Origin: Vigna angularis
Taxonomy: Eukaryota; Streptophyta; Magnoliopsida; Fabales; Fabaceae
Assembly: GCF_016808095.1 (NCBI RefSeq)
Contig: NC_068971.1
Span: 23,114,501-23,178,500, forward strand
Direction of reading: 5' to 3'
DNA: 64,000 bases
The position numbers and the translations under genes were made by a program. Shown here piece after piece: positions 32,451 through 45,089 of this stretch (positions within the stretch are counted from its first letter, which is position 1; each line of letters begins with the position of its first letter). The notes under the pieces are model-generated. The model saw only the letters and a list, made by a program, of their open reading frames with translations, had not been told where the DNA came from and made no database searches.

Positions 32451-35400
32451 ATGCCATTCTTTCTTCGCCTATCCACCAACCACTACACACCATGGAACCT
32501 CACAAATTCCAACGAACCAGCCCCACCCACTAACCAAAATCTCTCCTTTAGGAGAGTCTCGCCCCTTTCCTCGCTCCGAACCTCCCTGGACTGCGTCTCT
32601 GATGGAGGGGTTGCGAAGGAGGTGCCGGTTCGGCTTCCCTTTGTGGTTGTCAGGAGACCCACCGAAACTTCTAGATTCTTCTGGGCTGGGAACTGCCTGC
32701 AGGTGGTGACCGTAGACGGTGGCGCCGCGGATGCTGACGTTGACTTCGATGATAGGGTGTTGAGGGTGTGCGGGTCCGTTGTGAGGGAGTTCTTTATTCC
32801 GAGAGGGGTGACGGGGAACTATGTGGAGTATGTGAAGTGGAAGCTTCTGCATCGGGTTTTCAGCTCCGCCCTGCAAGTGCTCGCCACTCAGGTTAGTCCT
32901 TGTTTGCTTATTGTTAAAAAAATCTGTTTTATGTTTTCTAAAAGTTATTTGTCTCTGCAAGACATCTGGGTGTGTATGGTGTGTGCTAACTGCAAATTAA
33001 ACACTAGCTTCTAGCATGTTTGCATAAAATTAGCTCACACATTGAAATTAGTAAGATGAGAGAGTTTCTAGATATTAACTTAACCACCAATTCATATTTA
33101 GTTTATAGAGATATATATTTAATTTGTTTTCTTATTTTTTTTCTCTTATTACAAGTGCTTAAAGGAAAATTTTCTCCCAACATGGTCTTTGTCCCAGGAG
33201 CACATTTCTGTTTTTTAAAGGTTTGCTCTCCGAGTTCTTGAATGGAGCATTTGAAAAATTAAGAAGGGAGGGGGATAAAATGTTTCTTGGGTGTTATGTT
33301 ATTTCAGTTTTTAAGATACTTGGTGGACACAAATAAAAAGATTCATAACTTGATAAAATTTGGGGGAAAATTGATTGTTGAGTAGAGTGGAAATACTTTA
33401 TAAATCGGGTTTTAAAATCGGAAAAGTAAGTATTAATAGAATAAAAAAGGTTGTTAGTTTTTTTTATTTGGGTTAATTGTTAAACTAAAACTGTTGAAGT
33501 TGTTATGTGACCATCTGTTTCGTGTTATGGGGTTAGATGATTAGAGTGTGCTTTTGAAAATTGATAGTACCTTATGTGTTAATTCATGTGGAAAAGTTTA
33601 AACTTTGTTTATTAGTCTTTTGCCATATGTCATGCACGTATCATTAAGAGTGTGAGTGTGAGAGAGAGGGATGAGACTATGTGTCTTAATTGTGTGATTA
33701 ATTTGTTTGCTTTTGAAAATTGGCAACCCCGTTAGTGTTAACATGAGGAAAATTTCATACAGGGCTTATCAGTCTGTTGTCATGTGCTGTGCATATCATC
33801 AGGTGACTGCACGCACCTTGTGCAAACACACGTTTGAGAGATTGTTTTGTGTCTTATTGGGTGGTGGGTTTGTTTTCTTTTCAAAATTGATAATCCTGAT
33901 GAATTGATTTGTGGTAACATTCAAACTTGGTTTTTACCAATCTATTGTCACATCATGTTGCCACGAGGGGAGAAAGAAGGAGTGAGCTGAATATGGTTCT
34001 TTGTATCTTTATCACATAATGAATATGTTGCACATTTTATCCTTCTTTTAACTGTGATGAAAGTTCTTGTAGGTCTAACTGTAGCTGTTTGGAATGCATG
34101 TGAACTTACTGTGTTATAATGGATTGGTCTCAGGCAATGTTTACAGCCATGGGAGTTGGATTCTCGAGTTCTCTTCCATCTGCTGCTGCCCTTAATTGGG
34201 TCTTAAAAGATGGCATTGGACGTCTAAGCAGATGCATCTACACTGCTAGTCTAGCATCTGCTTTTGATACAAACTTAAAGGTATTTTAATTTCTATTTTT
34301 AATAAAACTAATTTCTTGGAGTTACAAGCACTGTATTCTTATATTTGATTATAAAGTCAGCTGAACTTAAGAAGTACAGTGATTTGAAGTGATGATGGTG
34401 ATTGAAACTTCAGTTTGACATGCACCAATCATGTATAAAGAAATCTGATGAATCTTTCTTTTTGTCTTTTTGGTAACTGCTGTACAAAGAGGGTCAGGTT
34501 CACTACATCTGTTCTTTTTGTTGCAAGCATTGGACTTGAATTACTTACTCCCACATTTCCTCGATGCTTCCTGCTTCTTGCAACTATTGCCAATATTTCT
34601 AAACAAATAAGCCTTGCTTGTTACTTAGCAACTCGGGTAAGGATCAGACCCCTACAGTATATAGTTCTCTACTATATTTTTTTCCTTTTTTGGATGTCTC
34701 ATGTTTGGAGTCATTCTTTGAATGATTTTATACTTCTAATAGAATTTCTTTTATGTATATCATCAATCTAGAGTGCTTTTTAGTCTATGTAGTCCACATG
34801 GTAATTGTGATATATGAAAATAATCTGTATGGCAGAAAAATAAAGATAGCTGCATTCTAGTTAGGCATTGAATTTATTGGACTTGAATTTATTGGACTTT
34901 CTAATATGAAATTATGTAACAATGTTAGGGGTTAGAAAAGAAGATTTAAAAGAATTGTCCAAATCTTGTACCGCTGATATCATAATTCATTAATTGATGA
35001 TGTGTTTTTCCTTGCGGTAACTACTTTTGTAAGTCATGTTAGTATGTTTAAAATTCAGAGATTTGGTTGCTATGTATGGATGATATTAGTGGATGTTACG
35101 TACCTGAGTACGTAAACTAGCCCAGTACAACCTCTCACACACTCACAGAGCAATGAACGATGACAAATAGCTGAATAAACCTCTTTTATTGAATGGAAAC
35201 ACAACTGAAAGAAATAAACAATAACTGGGAGCAGGATCTCTGTCAATTACCTGAGAGCATAACCTCTCTTACAAAACTCACAAATCAAAAGCATACCCTT
35301 AACCCTAATCTTCCCCCTTATTTATACTAATAAATTCCTGCTCAAAAGATACCGATTAATATAAAATAATCCTATAATTATCTGATACAAATATATTTAG

Positions 35401-38400
35401 CCTTATTTACTATATTTAACTTATACTGAATAATATACTAAAATATGGCTTTGTTACTCTAATTATCCTCTGCTGAATATCTTCTCAAAATATCTCTTGT
35501 TACTTTATTTAATTTCCCGCCCATCCTAACTGCTGTGGCAATTAAGATGCTTCCTCGCTGTTCCCAACCGTTCGGCCTGGTCGTCCTCCCTCGTCTACCG
35601 CTCGGCCAACTAGCTCTCTGCCTTCTACCGTTCGGCCTGGTCGTCCCTCCTTGTCTACCGCTCGACCAACTAACTCCCCGCCTTCTACCGTTCGGCCTGG
35701 TCGTCCCTCCTTGTCTACCGCTTGGCCAACTAACTCCCCGCCTTCTACCGTTCGGCCTGGTCGTCCCTCCTTGTCTACCGCTCGGCCAACTAGCTCCCCG
35801 CCTTTTACCGTTCGGCCTGGTCGTCCCTCCTTGTCTACCGCTCGGCCAACTAACTCCCCGCCTTCTATCGTTCGGCCTGGTCGTCCCTCCTTATCTACCA
35901 TTCGGTCCTCGCCTTCTACCGTTTGGTCCCCTTCTCTCTCTCTCCTATATCTCTTTTTCTCGTATACTTTCCAGCCCCTAACAGTGGACCTCACAGTCAT
36001 TGATGTACTTTGTGCCAGTATTTCGCATGTTTTTGTGGAATGTTTAACTACAAATAGCTCTTTTTCAGTGACATAAGATAGATGGTAGCCATTATTATGT
36101 AATACAAATATTAGTGGACCTCACCGTCATTGATGTACTTTGTGCCAATATTTCGCATGTTTTTTTGGAATGTTTAAATACAAATAGCTCTTATTTCAAT
36201 GAGATAAGATAGATGGTAGCCATTAGTATGTGTTAGAAGTGGACTTTAAGTCTAACTCAACCCCACAAAACCGGCTTGTAAGGTGAGGTTTGCACCTCAC
36301 TTGTATATTATAATTTGGCCTTATCTCTAGTCGATGTGGGACTTCCAACACATCCCCTTCACGCCGAGGTATAAACATCTTGTGCGTGATAGTAGAAATT
36401 AATGGGTAGTCCGATAGCGGCCCGACAACGGGTGGAAACAGAAATGCCCACTTAGAACTCGCTAGGATAGACTCTAACCATGGCTCTGATACCATGTTAT
36501 AAATAGAGAAGATTAGGAGAAATCTCCCTTGTGGCTTTTGCATACACATAGGGTAGTTTATTTATAATGTAAGATATGGGCCAAGGCCCTTAATACAGAA
36601 TGGGCTGAGCCCAATTAACATAAACACACATCTTAACATCTAACATTATGTAATACAAATATACCATCAAGTATGTGAATGGGTCCTCTGAGCATTTTTA
36701 CATTCCAGTAGCTGCTGTGTCCTTTAAGCATTTATACTTTTAGGCCACTGCAGTGTTCTTTTAGCACTTTTGCTTTCTAGCAATTGTTGCAATTTTTGAG
36801 CATTTTTCAGCTTTTGGCAACCGCTGTATATCCATTTTTGTCCTTCAACAATTGCTCTGTTCTCTGACCATTTTAATAAGCTTCACTGATATGATACATA
36901 ACCTCCAACTTGAGGGGGGAAGTGTTAAAGATATTATTTATTATTTAATTTATCAACTCCAACAAAAATTGACCGACATCATTTTTGTGCCTTATTATTG
37001 TATCTCTTCTTTGTTGTAAATAAGAATACTTGTGCTGTACCCAATACACAAAATTTATTATGTTCCTTCTCGACTTCTCTCTTTTCAACGTGGTATCTGA
37101 GTTTTCCATCTTCCATGATCTATTTGCAACTAATCCTTTCAACCCAAACTTATAAAACATGCTCAATAATGCATAAAACACTCTGACAGTATGAACTGGT
37201 TATCTTGTCTTTCTATTTGATGGTTGCGTAATTATCTTTTACCCAACCTCATCTACAGGAAAGTTCATAAATTGAAGATGTATTTTTAAAATTCAGGCTT
37301 TTGCCTTGTGTATTGTGATTGATAACTTCTTTGACCCAAAGGTGGTGTTTTAACATTTTTTAATCAGTCAGCTGTTCATCAAAGTTTTGCAATAGGAGAC
37401 AACCTTGGTGAAATATCTGCTAAGGCACAGGTGAGTATCTGTATTTCTTTCTTTCTTTTTTTGTCCATAATATTTATCTTGAACAGGCTATTTTCTTAAT
37501 TTTTTTTATATATTTCAGATTCAAACAGTGTGCTTTGACATCCTTGGTCTTATGCTTGCTGCACTTGTTAACATGTGTATAGAGAACCATCGAAGGTTGT
37601 TATCCACCTCCTTTTTGTATAAAAATATTACTTAAACATTCTTATTGCTCATTTGGCATATAAGACTATAAGTGGGCTAATCTGTGTAACTAGAGCTGAC
37701 TGCAGGGCATTTTACCTTCAGAACTCAATGAACATATCTTTAAAAAGGGAAAACAAAAGCATATGTTATTAACTTGAAATTATTTTCTGGCTTGCAAGGC
37801 AACAAGCAGGTCTGCATTACCTTATCTATCCCTTTTTTGCTGCAATGGATCTCTTTGGGATTTATCAAGGATTAAAGCATGTACATCTGCAAACTTTGAC
37901 TAAGGTAGGCTTTCTGGAGCTTGAAATATTAATTTCTCCATTACTTTATTTATCTAAGGGATATAATTTCTCTGAATCCAAGGACGGAGAGGTCCTCCAA
38001 AGAAGATTGTAAGAAGGAAATTGATTTGATTGCATATCCCATGATACGAAAACACAGCTAAATAAAGATGAAATGAGTCATGCAAACTAACAACCAACTC
38101 TAACAGAAATATGCTCTAACAAAATAACACAATGCCATATTAGCCTAATAGAATCTGACTTGCAAATCTAACAGAAATCTTCAATATTCCTGATTTTGTA
38201 ATAAAAAGTTCTGCTCTCAAATTTGGCTTAACACTCGTTTTCTACTCGACTTGGGCTTCCACGTTGCGGTCTTCTACATTTTATTTCACGACATTATCAC
38301 TTTCTAGATTCCTTATTAGTTTTTTTCCTTGTTGGGGTGTTATTTAGGATAGGCTTGAAATTATTCTGAGCACTTGGATTGAGCGTGGATATGTGCCATC

Positions 38401-39538
38401 CCCTGCAGAGGTGAGCGATAAAGAAGGAGTTAATTTTCTGGGATTTAAAGGTGATACACAAGACTCTTCTATTCTGTTTAATACTGTCCAAGTTATGTTT
38501 TTCAGTAGTGTGCTTACACTCAACTGATACAGTTCATTGGTTAGGTAAATGGTCGTGGCCAATTAGAATAGGGTGCTTAAATCCCAAGGACCAAATACCA
38601 AAGTGGTCTATGAAGACAATACAGTGTATAACTAAGGAGGATTATTACTTTGTGTGCGTGGAGTTCTTCAAAGGATTAAAGGGAACTAAAAAGGTGAGCT
38701 TTATTATGAGGGTATCCTAATTTAACCTAAACTTTCTCATAACATCCTACAAAGTAGTGTTTTCTAACTGTTCTTATTTTTCTTGTTTCTATGGGTGCTA
38801 ATCCATCTAGCAGTCTATTCTTCTTTCCATTCGCGAAGGAGCCGAAGCAGCACACATAATCATGGGTTTGTTGCAGGTAATATGACTATTCTTGTTGATG
38901 TTTTTTCAACTACCATGATTCATCACTTCTAGCTACTTGTTTGGATCTTCTCTTGTCATGAGGAAAACACAAACAGTTACAGTTTGCCCACAATTGTGTG
39001 TGTTGGGTCCATTAAACTTGCTTTGTGAATCTTTTCCTTTAACATGAAGAGAAAGGCTACCAATACATTTATTCAAACACAACTCAAAATTAGGAGTCAC
39101 ATTGCATGAGTTTCACTGTGATTTTTGTAATTTTTAATAAATTTTAACTGTGTCAGAGGACTTTACTATCTGACCAAAAGAATCCACAGATTCAATAAAT
39201 TAATTTGATTCAACAAGATGCAATGTTTAAGCTGAAGCCAGTTTTACATATATTAATGATCTTTTGACATGGCCTGAAAAACAAAAAACAATGTTTAGGC
39301 TTGCTACATCAGAAGGGCTCTACTTATGAACAGTAGTAGGTGGGAGATTATTGTAGAGGAAAACAATGCATCAGACTCAACAATGGAAGATTGGTCTGTA
39401 ATTGTTGAGAATGGCAAGAGATCTGCAGAGAGGGATGTGTCTAATTTGATTGACCAAATGGTGGAAATGGGTTGGATGGTGAAGAACATTCTATTGTCAA
39501 CACAAGAGCAGATTCGATACAGTTTTGTGTGTGATTAA
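32451..39538 (+). CDS. RUS5: ROOT UVB SENSITIVE family protein, RUS5-like (DUF647)
   Basis: Ten exons: 32451-32891, 34134-34280, 34490-34636, 37368-37430, 37519-37595, 37799-37904, 38348-38450, 38545-38693, 38811-38876, 39299-39538. They total 1539 nt, 512 aa, with GT-AG introns. ATG 32451 is the first after the in-frame stop at 32394. The N-terminus (about 50 residues, Ser/Asn/Arg/Pro-rich, few acids) resembles an organelle transit peptide. The DUF647 core spans about residues 105-350: ALQVLATQAMFTAMGVGF, SLPSAAALNWVLKDGIGRL, IYTASLASAFDTNLK and YQGLKHVHLQTLTKDRL. RUS proteins are membrane-associated; RUS1 and RUS2 act in root UV-B sensing and vitamin B6-linked growth, while the RUS5 role is less clear. 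The RUS5 call rests on remembered wording of the core and tail (EQIRYSF); RUS1 and RUS6 differ clearly. Intron 3 (2731 bp) holds two retroelement insertions. Confidence 0.88.
35094..35983. mobile_element. solo LTR (890 bp) in RUS5 intron 3
   Basis: It starts TGTTACGTAC, ends CCCCTAACA, and is flanked by an exact 5-bp duplication GTGGA (35089-35093 and 35984-35988). No internal retroelement sequence is present, so LTR-LTR recombination is the likely origin. A 60-bp minisatellite fills its right half. Probably from a Ty3 element (inference). Confidence 0.85.
35568..35929. repeat. 60-bp minisatellite inside the solo LTR
   Basis: The unit starts CCGTTCGGCCTGGTCGTCC and includes CTCGGCCAACTA and CCCCGCCTTCTA. 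Five full units and a shortened last one repeat at exactly 60 bp with few differences. Because 60 is divisible by 3, both strands stay open and give repetitive Pro/Leu- or Gly/Arg-rich ORFs, which are not genes. Confidence 0.95.
35984..36230. repeat. 130-bp tandem duplication of intron sequence
   Basis: Copy 1 starts GTGGACCTCACAGTCATTGA at 35984 and copy 2 GTGGACCTCACCGTCATTGA at 36114. Both run through GATGTACTTTGTGCCA and TAAGATAGATGGTAGCC. Copy 1 is interrupted at its left edge by the solo LTR; copy 2 is interrupted at its right by the next element. Confidence 0.9.
36231..36645 (-). mobile_element. TRIM-like small LTR element, minus orientation, in RUS5 intron 3
   Basis: 415 bp with ends TGTTAGA and TCTAACA. 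The flanks are GTATG (36226-36230) and TTATG (36646-36650). Copy 1 of the host duplication reads ATTATTATGTAATAC at this site, so the original target was TTATG and one base has since changed. On the minus strand TGGTATCAGAGC (36483-36494) matches a tRNA-iMet primer-binding site, preceded by TATTTATAACA as an LTR would end. The part beyond it contains GTCGGGCC and TCGATGTGGG-complement words familiar from dispersed legume repeats. A second full LTR is not evident, so it may be a rearranged TRIM. Confidence 0.72.
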
Positions 39539-42189
39539 ACATAGTTTTCAAAATTTGGTTGGCTCCTTATTTCAATGGGAGTGTTTGGGGATATAACATA
39601 CCATTCATTTTAAGATTAGACTAAAGAATAAGGTGAAAATTGTGCTGTGTATACTGTATAATACAAACTTTTTGTTGCAGGTTATTATTAAGGTCATGCA
39701 TTGAATGCATACACATGTATGCCTAAATTGTATTATTACACTTTCACACTAGAAAAAGGCCAATGTTATCATCTTTCTCTTTTCTTGTTTATATAATTTA
39801 TTATCTATATGTACATGATAAGGTTTATTTAGACAAGCTTTATAAACACTTCAAGAACAAAACATAACAAGAAAAATTGAGTTTTTTTTTTTCAAAAAAT
39901 ATTGAGATAAAATATACATAAATTTAATATGTATTCTCCTTTTCAAATATAATATTTTAAAAGAAATATAAAAGTTTATAAGAACATATGAATACAACCA
40001 GTCATGGAACAAAATACATGAAGAAGAAAAAGAAACATCCAAGGAGGAGAAATAAATATTATATTATTCATTTGTGTTATTGTAAGCAAAAATAACCAAA
40101 TATTTATGGAATAAAAGAAATAGTTAAAGGAGACTGAAACACTGAAATCAGACACTGCAAAACTAAACTACAATTTTACACACAGCAGTAGTGGATAGTA
40201 GCTGTTCTCATCTTATTCTTTATTTTCTTCTGTTTTCTTACTAAATCTGCAATAACTACATTCAAAATTTCAAAATAATTTTAACTATAACATGTTATGC
40301 ATATCAATTTAATTTATTATTAAAAGGTATTTGAATACATATTTTTCTAAACATGTATACAAAATGATTATAAAATAAACACATACAATAAAAATAGATT
40401 TTAAAAAGGTTACATCATAAAATATCAAATTATATATAAATTAATTTTAGTTTTCTAAACAATTATTTTTCTTTTATTTTTTTAAATGAACATTATTCTA
40501 ACAAAAACACTCTCTCTTACCTTCTTTTTCTGTAATAGAAAGACCTGTAGTTTTCTATTTATCCGATAAAAAAAAGTATTCAAACAAAAAAATTATAATT
40601 AAAAATCATATATACAATATAACATATATCATTACTTGTTAAAAATAAGTATGAATTTTATATTCAGATTTATGTACTTCACAGAGATGCTATTTCTCTA
40701 TTTTCTACTCAGCTTCTCTCCCTTCATTTTTAAGGAGGACGATTCACCCATCACCTCCAAGGATTTTACTTTCAAGGCTTTTACAAAATCACCCTTATTT
40801 AAAGGGTTTATAATTTTTAGAAAAACGATAAAATCTGGTCATGGTTGTAGTTAAAGATTCTATTTAAAACAGAAACATTTTTCTCTCTGTTATTCTTGCT
40901 TATATTTTTCTTTCTTTTCTTCATATCTCACTCTTCTCCTTTCATCTTCTCTTCGCTCTGCATGCTTCTTCTAGACACACACATGCAACTTCGTTTTCTT
41001 TTTCGCAAGTTGATCTTTGTTTTGTTGGTGAATCAAGACACACAGTGTTCTTCGTCTTTCTCTTTCGTTGCTTTTCGTTTGCCCATTCTCGCTGCCAAAT
41101 TGATGCATTGATTTGCTATATTTATTTTCAATATTATACATATAGAAGAAGATTGTAGAGTCAGGATTTAGTTGATTAGTAGTTGTTCGTGAGGAGTTTC
41201 ATGACGGATTTGCAATGAATTTGTTTTGAAAATGTAAAGAGGCTGAATTGAATGTCAAAAATCGATTTAGCTTAGCTTCCATCGGATGTCAATATTCGAT
41301 GTAACTAAATCGATTTTCAACATCTAATTCAATCCCATCACATTTCTAATGCTGATTAAGCTATTCTTTTTTTCTTTCATGATTTAATGTTAGTTTATTG
41401 ATTTTTAACATCCAGTTCCATCGCATTCTAAATCCAATTTTCACTTTCTCAAATGTTAACATCCGAAATGCTTCTTTTGCATATCGAAATCCAACAAACA
41501 AGTATCAGATTTTGATGTTCGATCGGATTTCGATATCCGATTTCTTATTCATCAGATTTCCATATCCGACTATGATGTACGAGTTTAAGAGTGAATGCAT
41601 GCACCTGTTTCACGCGAGAATTTAAAAAAATAAAAACTTCCCCACCTCGAATGCCAACCACCAACACAGGACCACCACCTCCAGCTACATCAAAAACCCG
41701 CTTTAGATCCTTTAGCCATTTTTTTCTTCATTTAGAGTCACTTTTCCACTAATTTTTTTTGGGTTCTATTTGAGAAAATATTCTAAACTCTAAACATTAG
41801 AAGAAATTTTGGATTTAGAAGCCTCAACCATTGCTCTTGCAATCTCTAATGGTCGAATAATAGGTAGATGTTATTGCTAGGACGCTTCAATAGACAACCT
41901 AGCGACCTTCATCTGCTACAATGCAACCCGGTCCTGTTGAGCCATGGATGCACTCTACTATTACAAAACAACAACAACAACCTTAATAGCTCTGGCTAGA
42001 TTGGGCGTATCAGTTAATGGTGAAGGTGGATGGGTAAGTGGCCTATGTGCCATAACCTTGGACACACGAGGAATGACATATTAACCAGAAGTTAGTTAAC
42101 AACTCAACTAAACTATTCATAACCACATAAAGATATGCAACAAAAACATAGGAAACCATACACACATACCATCTAAGGATAGACCTGTT

Positions 42190-43450
42190 CTGATACCATA
42201 AATGTAATAATCCATAAATCCATATACTATAGTATATAGCAAAGGTCCTTCATATTTGATGTTAAAGCATCACATAGGACAAGGAGTACATGTATCCTAA
42301 TTACAATCTTCCAAAATATAGAAAAAGTTTTTCAAAATAAAACATCAGATTATTTTTACAAACTCGTAAAAAATAAATATATCTTGTAATCTACATGCAT
42401 CTTATTAGTTTTCTATGTCATTAGGTAATCTCACTACTGATCTATATTTGTACTCAACTCTTCTCACGTGAGTAACACAACCATAGCAAAGCGTAAAACC
42501 TTGTACAACAATACAAACAAGGTAAGCTGGAATCATTTAAAATATCACAAAAAGATTTAGATATTATAACCATAATAAAGGATTTTTCATATAACTATTT
42601 ATAGATTTAAACATTATGACCATAATAAAAGATCTACCATACAATTTTAAACATACTATCTTTCATGTAACAATCAATAACTTATCTCATCACAAACAAT
42701 TTCACATCACATATATTCAACTTTTCAAAGACATCCTAATTGAACAAGACCTTCGGATGACTCAATGTATTGATTAGACTTTAAGATCATGCACTTGTTA
42801 TACTTGTCTCCTCTTTTCTTCGCCACATATCTCAATCAAACTAGTATAACATGGTAAATCATTTATGTATAAGTTCAACCATGAATTTGAACTCACACAC
42901 GATAACCTTCTTCAACTCTCGCTCTAAATATTCTTTCTTATACGAGTCCACTAACACTTAGTTGAGCTAGGATTGTCCTAATACAAGTTATTCCATCAAT
43001 ACACTTCATACATTACTTAAACATTTGCATCTCTACCCTAGATATTTCTAACTCTTACTTAGAACTCATAATAAAAAATAAAACTCATATAACATCATCA
43101 CATAAATGTAATGAACCATCAAAACAATGTTCAACAACATCATCACGGTGCCCAACGCTTCATCAGTAAAAACATTGATTTTTCTACACTCCAATTGATT
43201 TATCTAATTGTTGCCATTTCTTTTTAAACTAAAACATTAGTTTATAACCCAACTCATCTTATTTAGACAAAAACTTTGGAATATCACAATATAGACAAAT
43301 CTCAACACACAAATATTTATAAAATTACACAATCAATTCACACGTTTGACCATTTAATGTAGCCATACATTTGACAGATCAAATTAAACGGATTTAGGAA
43401 ACCTAGTAGCCATCACATCCATAACAACAACTGTATAAAATTGTCAAGGG
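42190..43450 (-). mobile_element. possible Ty3/Gypsy LTR remnant with adjoining primer site
   Basis: The primer-site-like TGGTATCAGAACAGG on the minus strand follows a TTACA end. The AC-rich sequence to the right, with AACAAGGTAAGCTGGAATCA near 42517, resembles a second stretch near 44880-44905 (CAAAGGGTAAGCTAATG), suggesting two copies of one LTR family. Left edge and pairing are uncertain. Confidence 0.3.
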
Positions 43451-44392
43451 CGATATTTATTGCTTTGTATAAAACGGTAACTAGTTTCAATTTTAATCTT
43501 TTGTTTTATCCATTCATTCAACTGATTTTTATTTATATATTGGTTTCAACCCTCACCAACAGGTACTTCTTACTACTTCCATTGCATTTGTATTTTTTTA
43601 GATATTTTTCACTTCTTCTTTCTTTCCTATAAATACGTCACTCAAAGATAATAATAGACATAGATGTTAACTTCTTCACCAATGAAATGCGTACCAAATG
43701 ATGTCCAAATGCGAGAAGTGGAAAGATGAGAAGATGAATGGCAACAATAACCAAAATGTAGAAGGTGATTAAAAAAAATTGAAAACAGAGTGAACAATTC
43801 TAGTTTGTTGTACTTTCAAATTCATATTAAAGTTTTGACTTGCAAAAAAGTTAGTAAGATTGAGCAGATTCAGTTTTAGTTTAAGAATCCTATCCAATTC
43901 ACACTTAACTTTTTTTCTACCTCTTTTATCGTACCATCTTTATTTTACTTTATTTATAAGTATAGATGAAGTTAAATTTAAATCATTTGTATAACTTTAT
44001 TGTCCATACTTTTTATTTTTTTAGGTAGTTTTATAATTAAAATTAAAAAACGATCAAATTGAAAAAAAATGGTTAATTTTTAAAAAGAATCACAAAATAA
44101 ACTTGATAAAATAATTATTCTAATTTAAAAAAAAATTATTTAAGGGATAAAATTAGAAAATAAATGTAGACACCACAAAGGAAATTCTCTTTATATATAA
44201 GTATAAATAGTTTTTATTTTCTTTTTGATAGTTTTATAATAAAAAAATATTATTTTTTAAAAAAATTGTTAAATTTTAAAAAAAACCGTAGAATAAACTT
44301 GATAAAATAATTATTTTAATTATAAGAAAAGGAAATCCCCTTATAATAATATATAATAATTGTCATGTGTTATTTTTTATGATAATAGAAAA

Positions 44393-44398
44393 TAATAA

Positions 44399-44440
<42 letters not shown>
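44393..44440. repeat. (TTA)n microsatellite
   Basis: About 15 TTA/ATT units in an uninterrupted run within AT-rich DNA. Confidence 0.95.
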
Positions 44441-45089
44441 AAATCAAATATAAATAATTTCAGAACTTTATAAATAGTTTTTATTGATTAGAAATAATTA
44501 AGTTTAAAGAAATGATAATAAAATAAACTTGATAAATGTAACATTCCATTTAAATAGTATAATCACTACTAAGGACTATCACAAAATCAATGTAAAAGAA
44601 CATATAGACTTAAGAAAATATATAAAATAACATTAAGTTATCTAGCATAACTATACATATATTCTATATTTACAATTCCAAAAGAAAAAGAGACTAAGAA
44701 TGTACATAAGGTTTCTCAAAAGATAATTATACAAAAGACATATTTTAAAAGGAATTACACATTTACTACATCCCTCTCCAAAGCTTGCTCTACTTAGACA
44801 TCTTCATCCTCTACTGAGACATCTTCATCCTCTACTCACACCTACCAGATGATCATTGCAATAAGAACCTAATATACACAACAACCAAACAAAGGGTAAG
44901 CTAATGTAAACAACATCAAATATAAAATCTTAAAATTTCATCATACATCACATTTCATGCTAAACTAATGAAACATCTTAATCATGCCATGAACCTAGAC
45001 CTAACCATATGGATATTGTATGAATGTCGAACTATGGTGAGTTATCCATGTTGATAGGGGAGCCATGTAGCTGAACCCATATCTCACAT

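Larger units (their letters stand above)
39539..45089. other. AT-rich intergenic region with old Ty3 LTR-like sequence, no supported gene
   Basis: No intact ORF with recognisable motifs is seen. At 42189-42205 the minus strand reads TTATGGTATCAGAACAG next to TTACA, like an LTR end plus a tRNA-Met primer site. 42215-43450 may be its LTR, and 41640-42180 a ruined gag region on the same strand. A related LTR-like edge (AAATGTAACATTCC) appears at about 44534. A (TTA)n tract occupies about 44393-44440. 41230-41570 is dense in CGATATCCGAT-like words. Confidence 0.4.

Noticed and set aside
35535..36076. Long ORFs on both strands (about 140-150 aa, Pro/Leu- or Gly/Arg-rich)
   Set aside because: They come from a 60-bp repeat whose length is a multiple of 3; no domain, and inside an intronic solo LTR.
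36231..36645. Cassandra-type TRIM carrying a 5S rRNA-like LTR
   Set aside because: Read against the known plant 5S features (conserved A and C boxes of its internal promoter); no match was seen on either strand.
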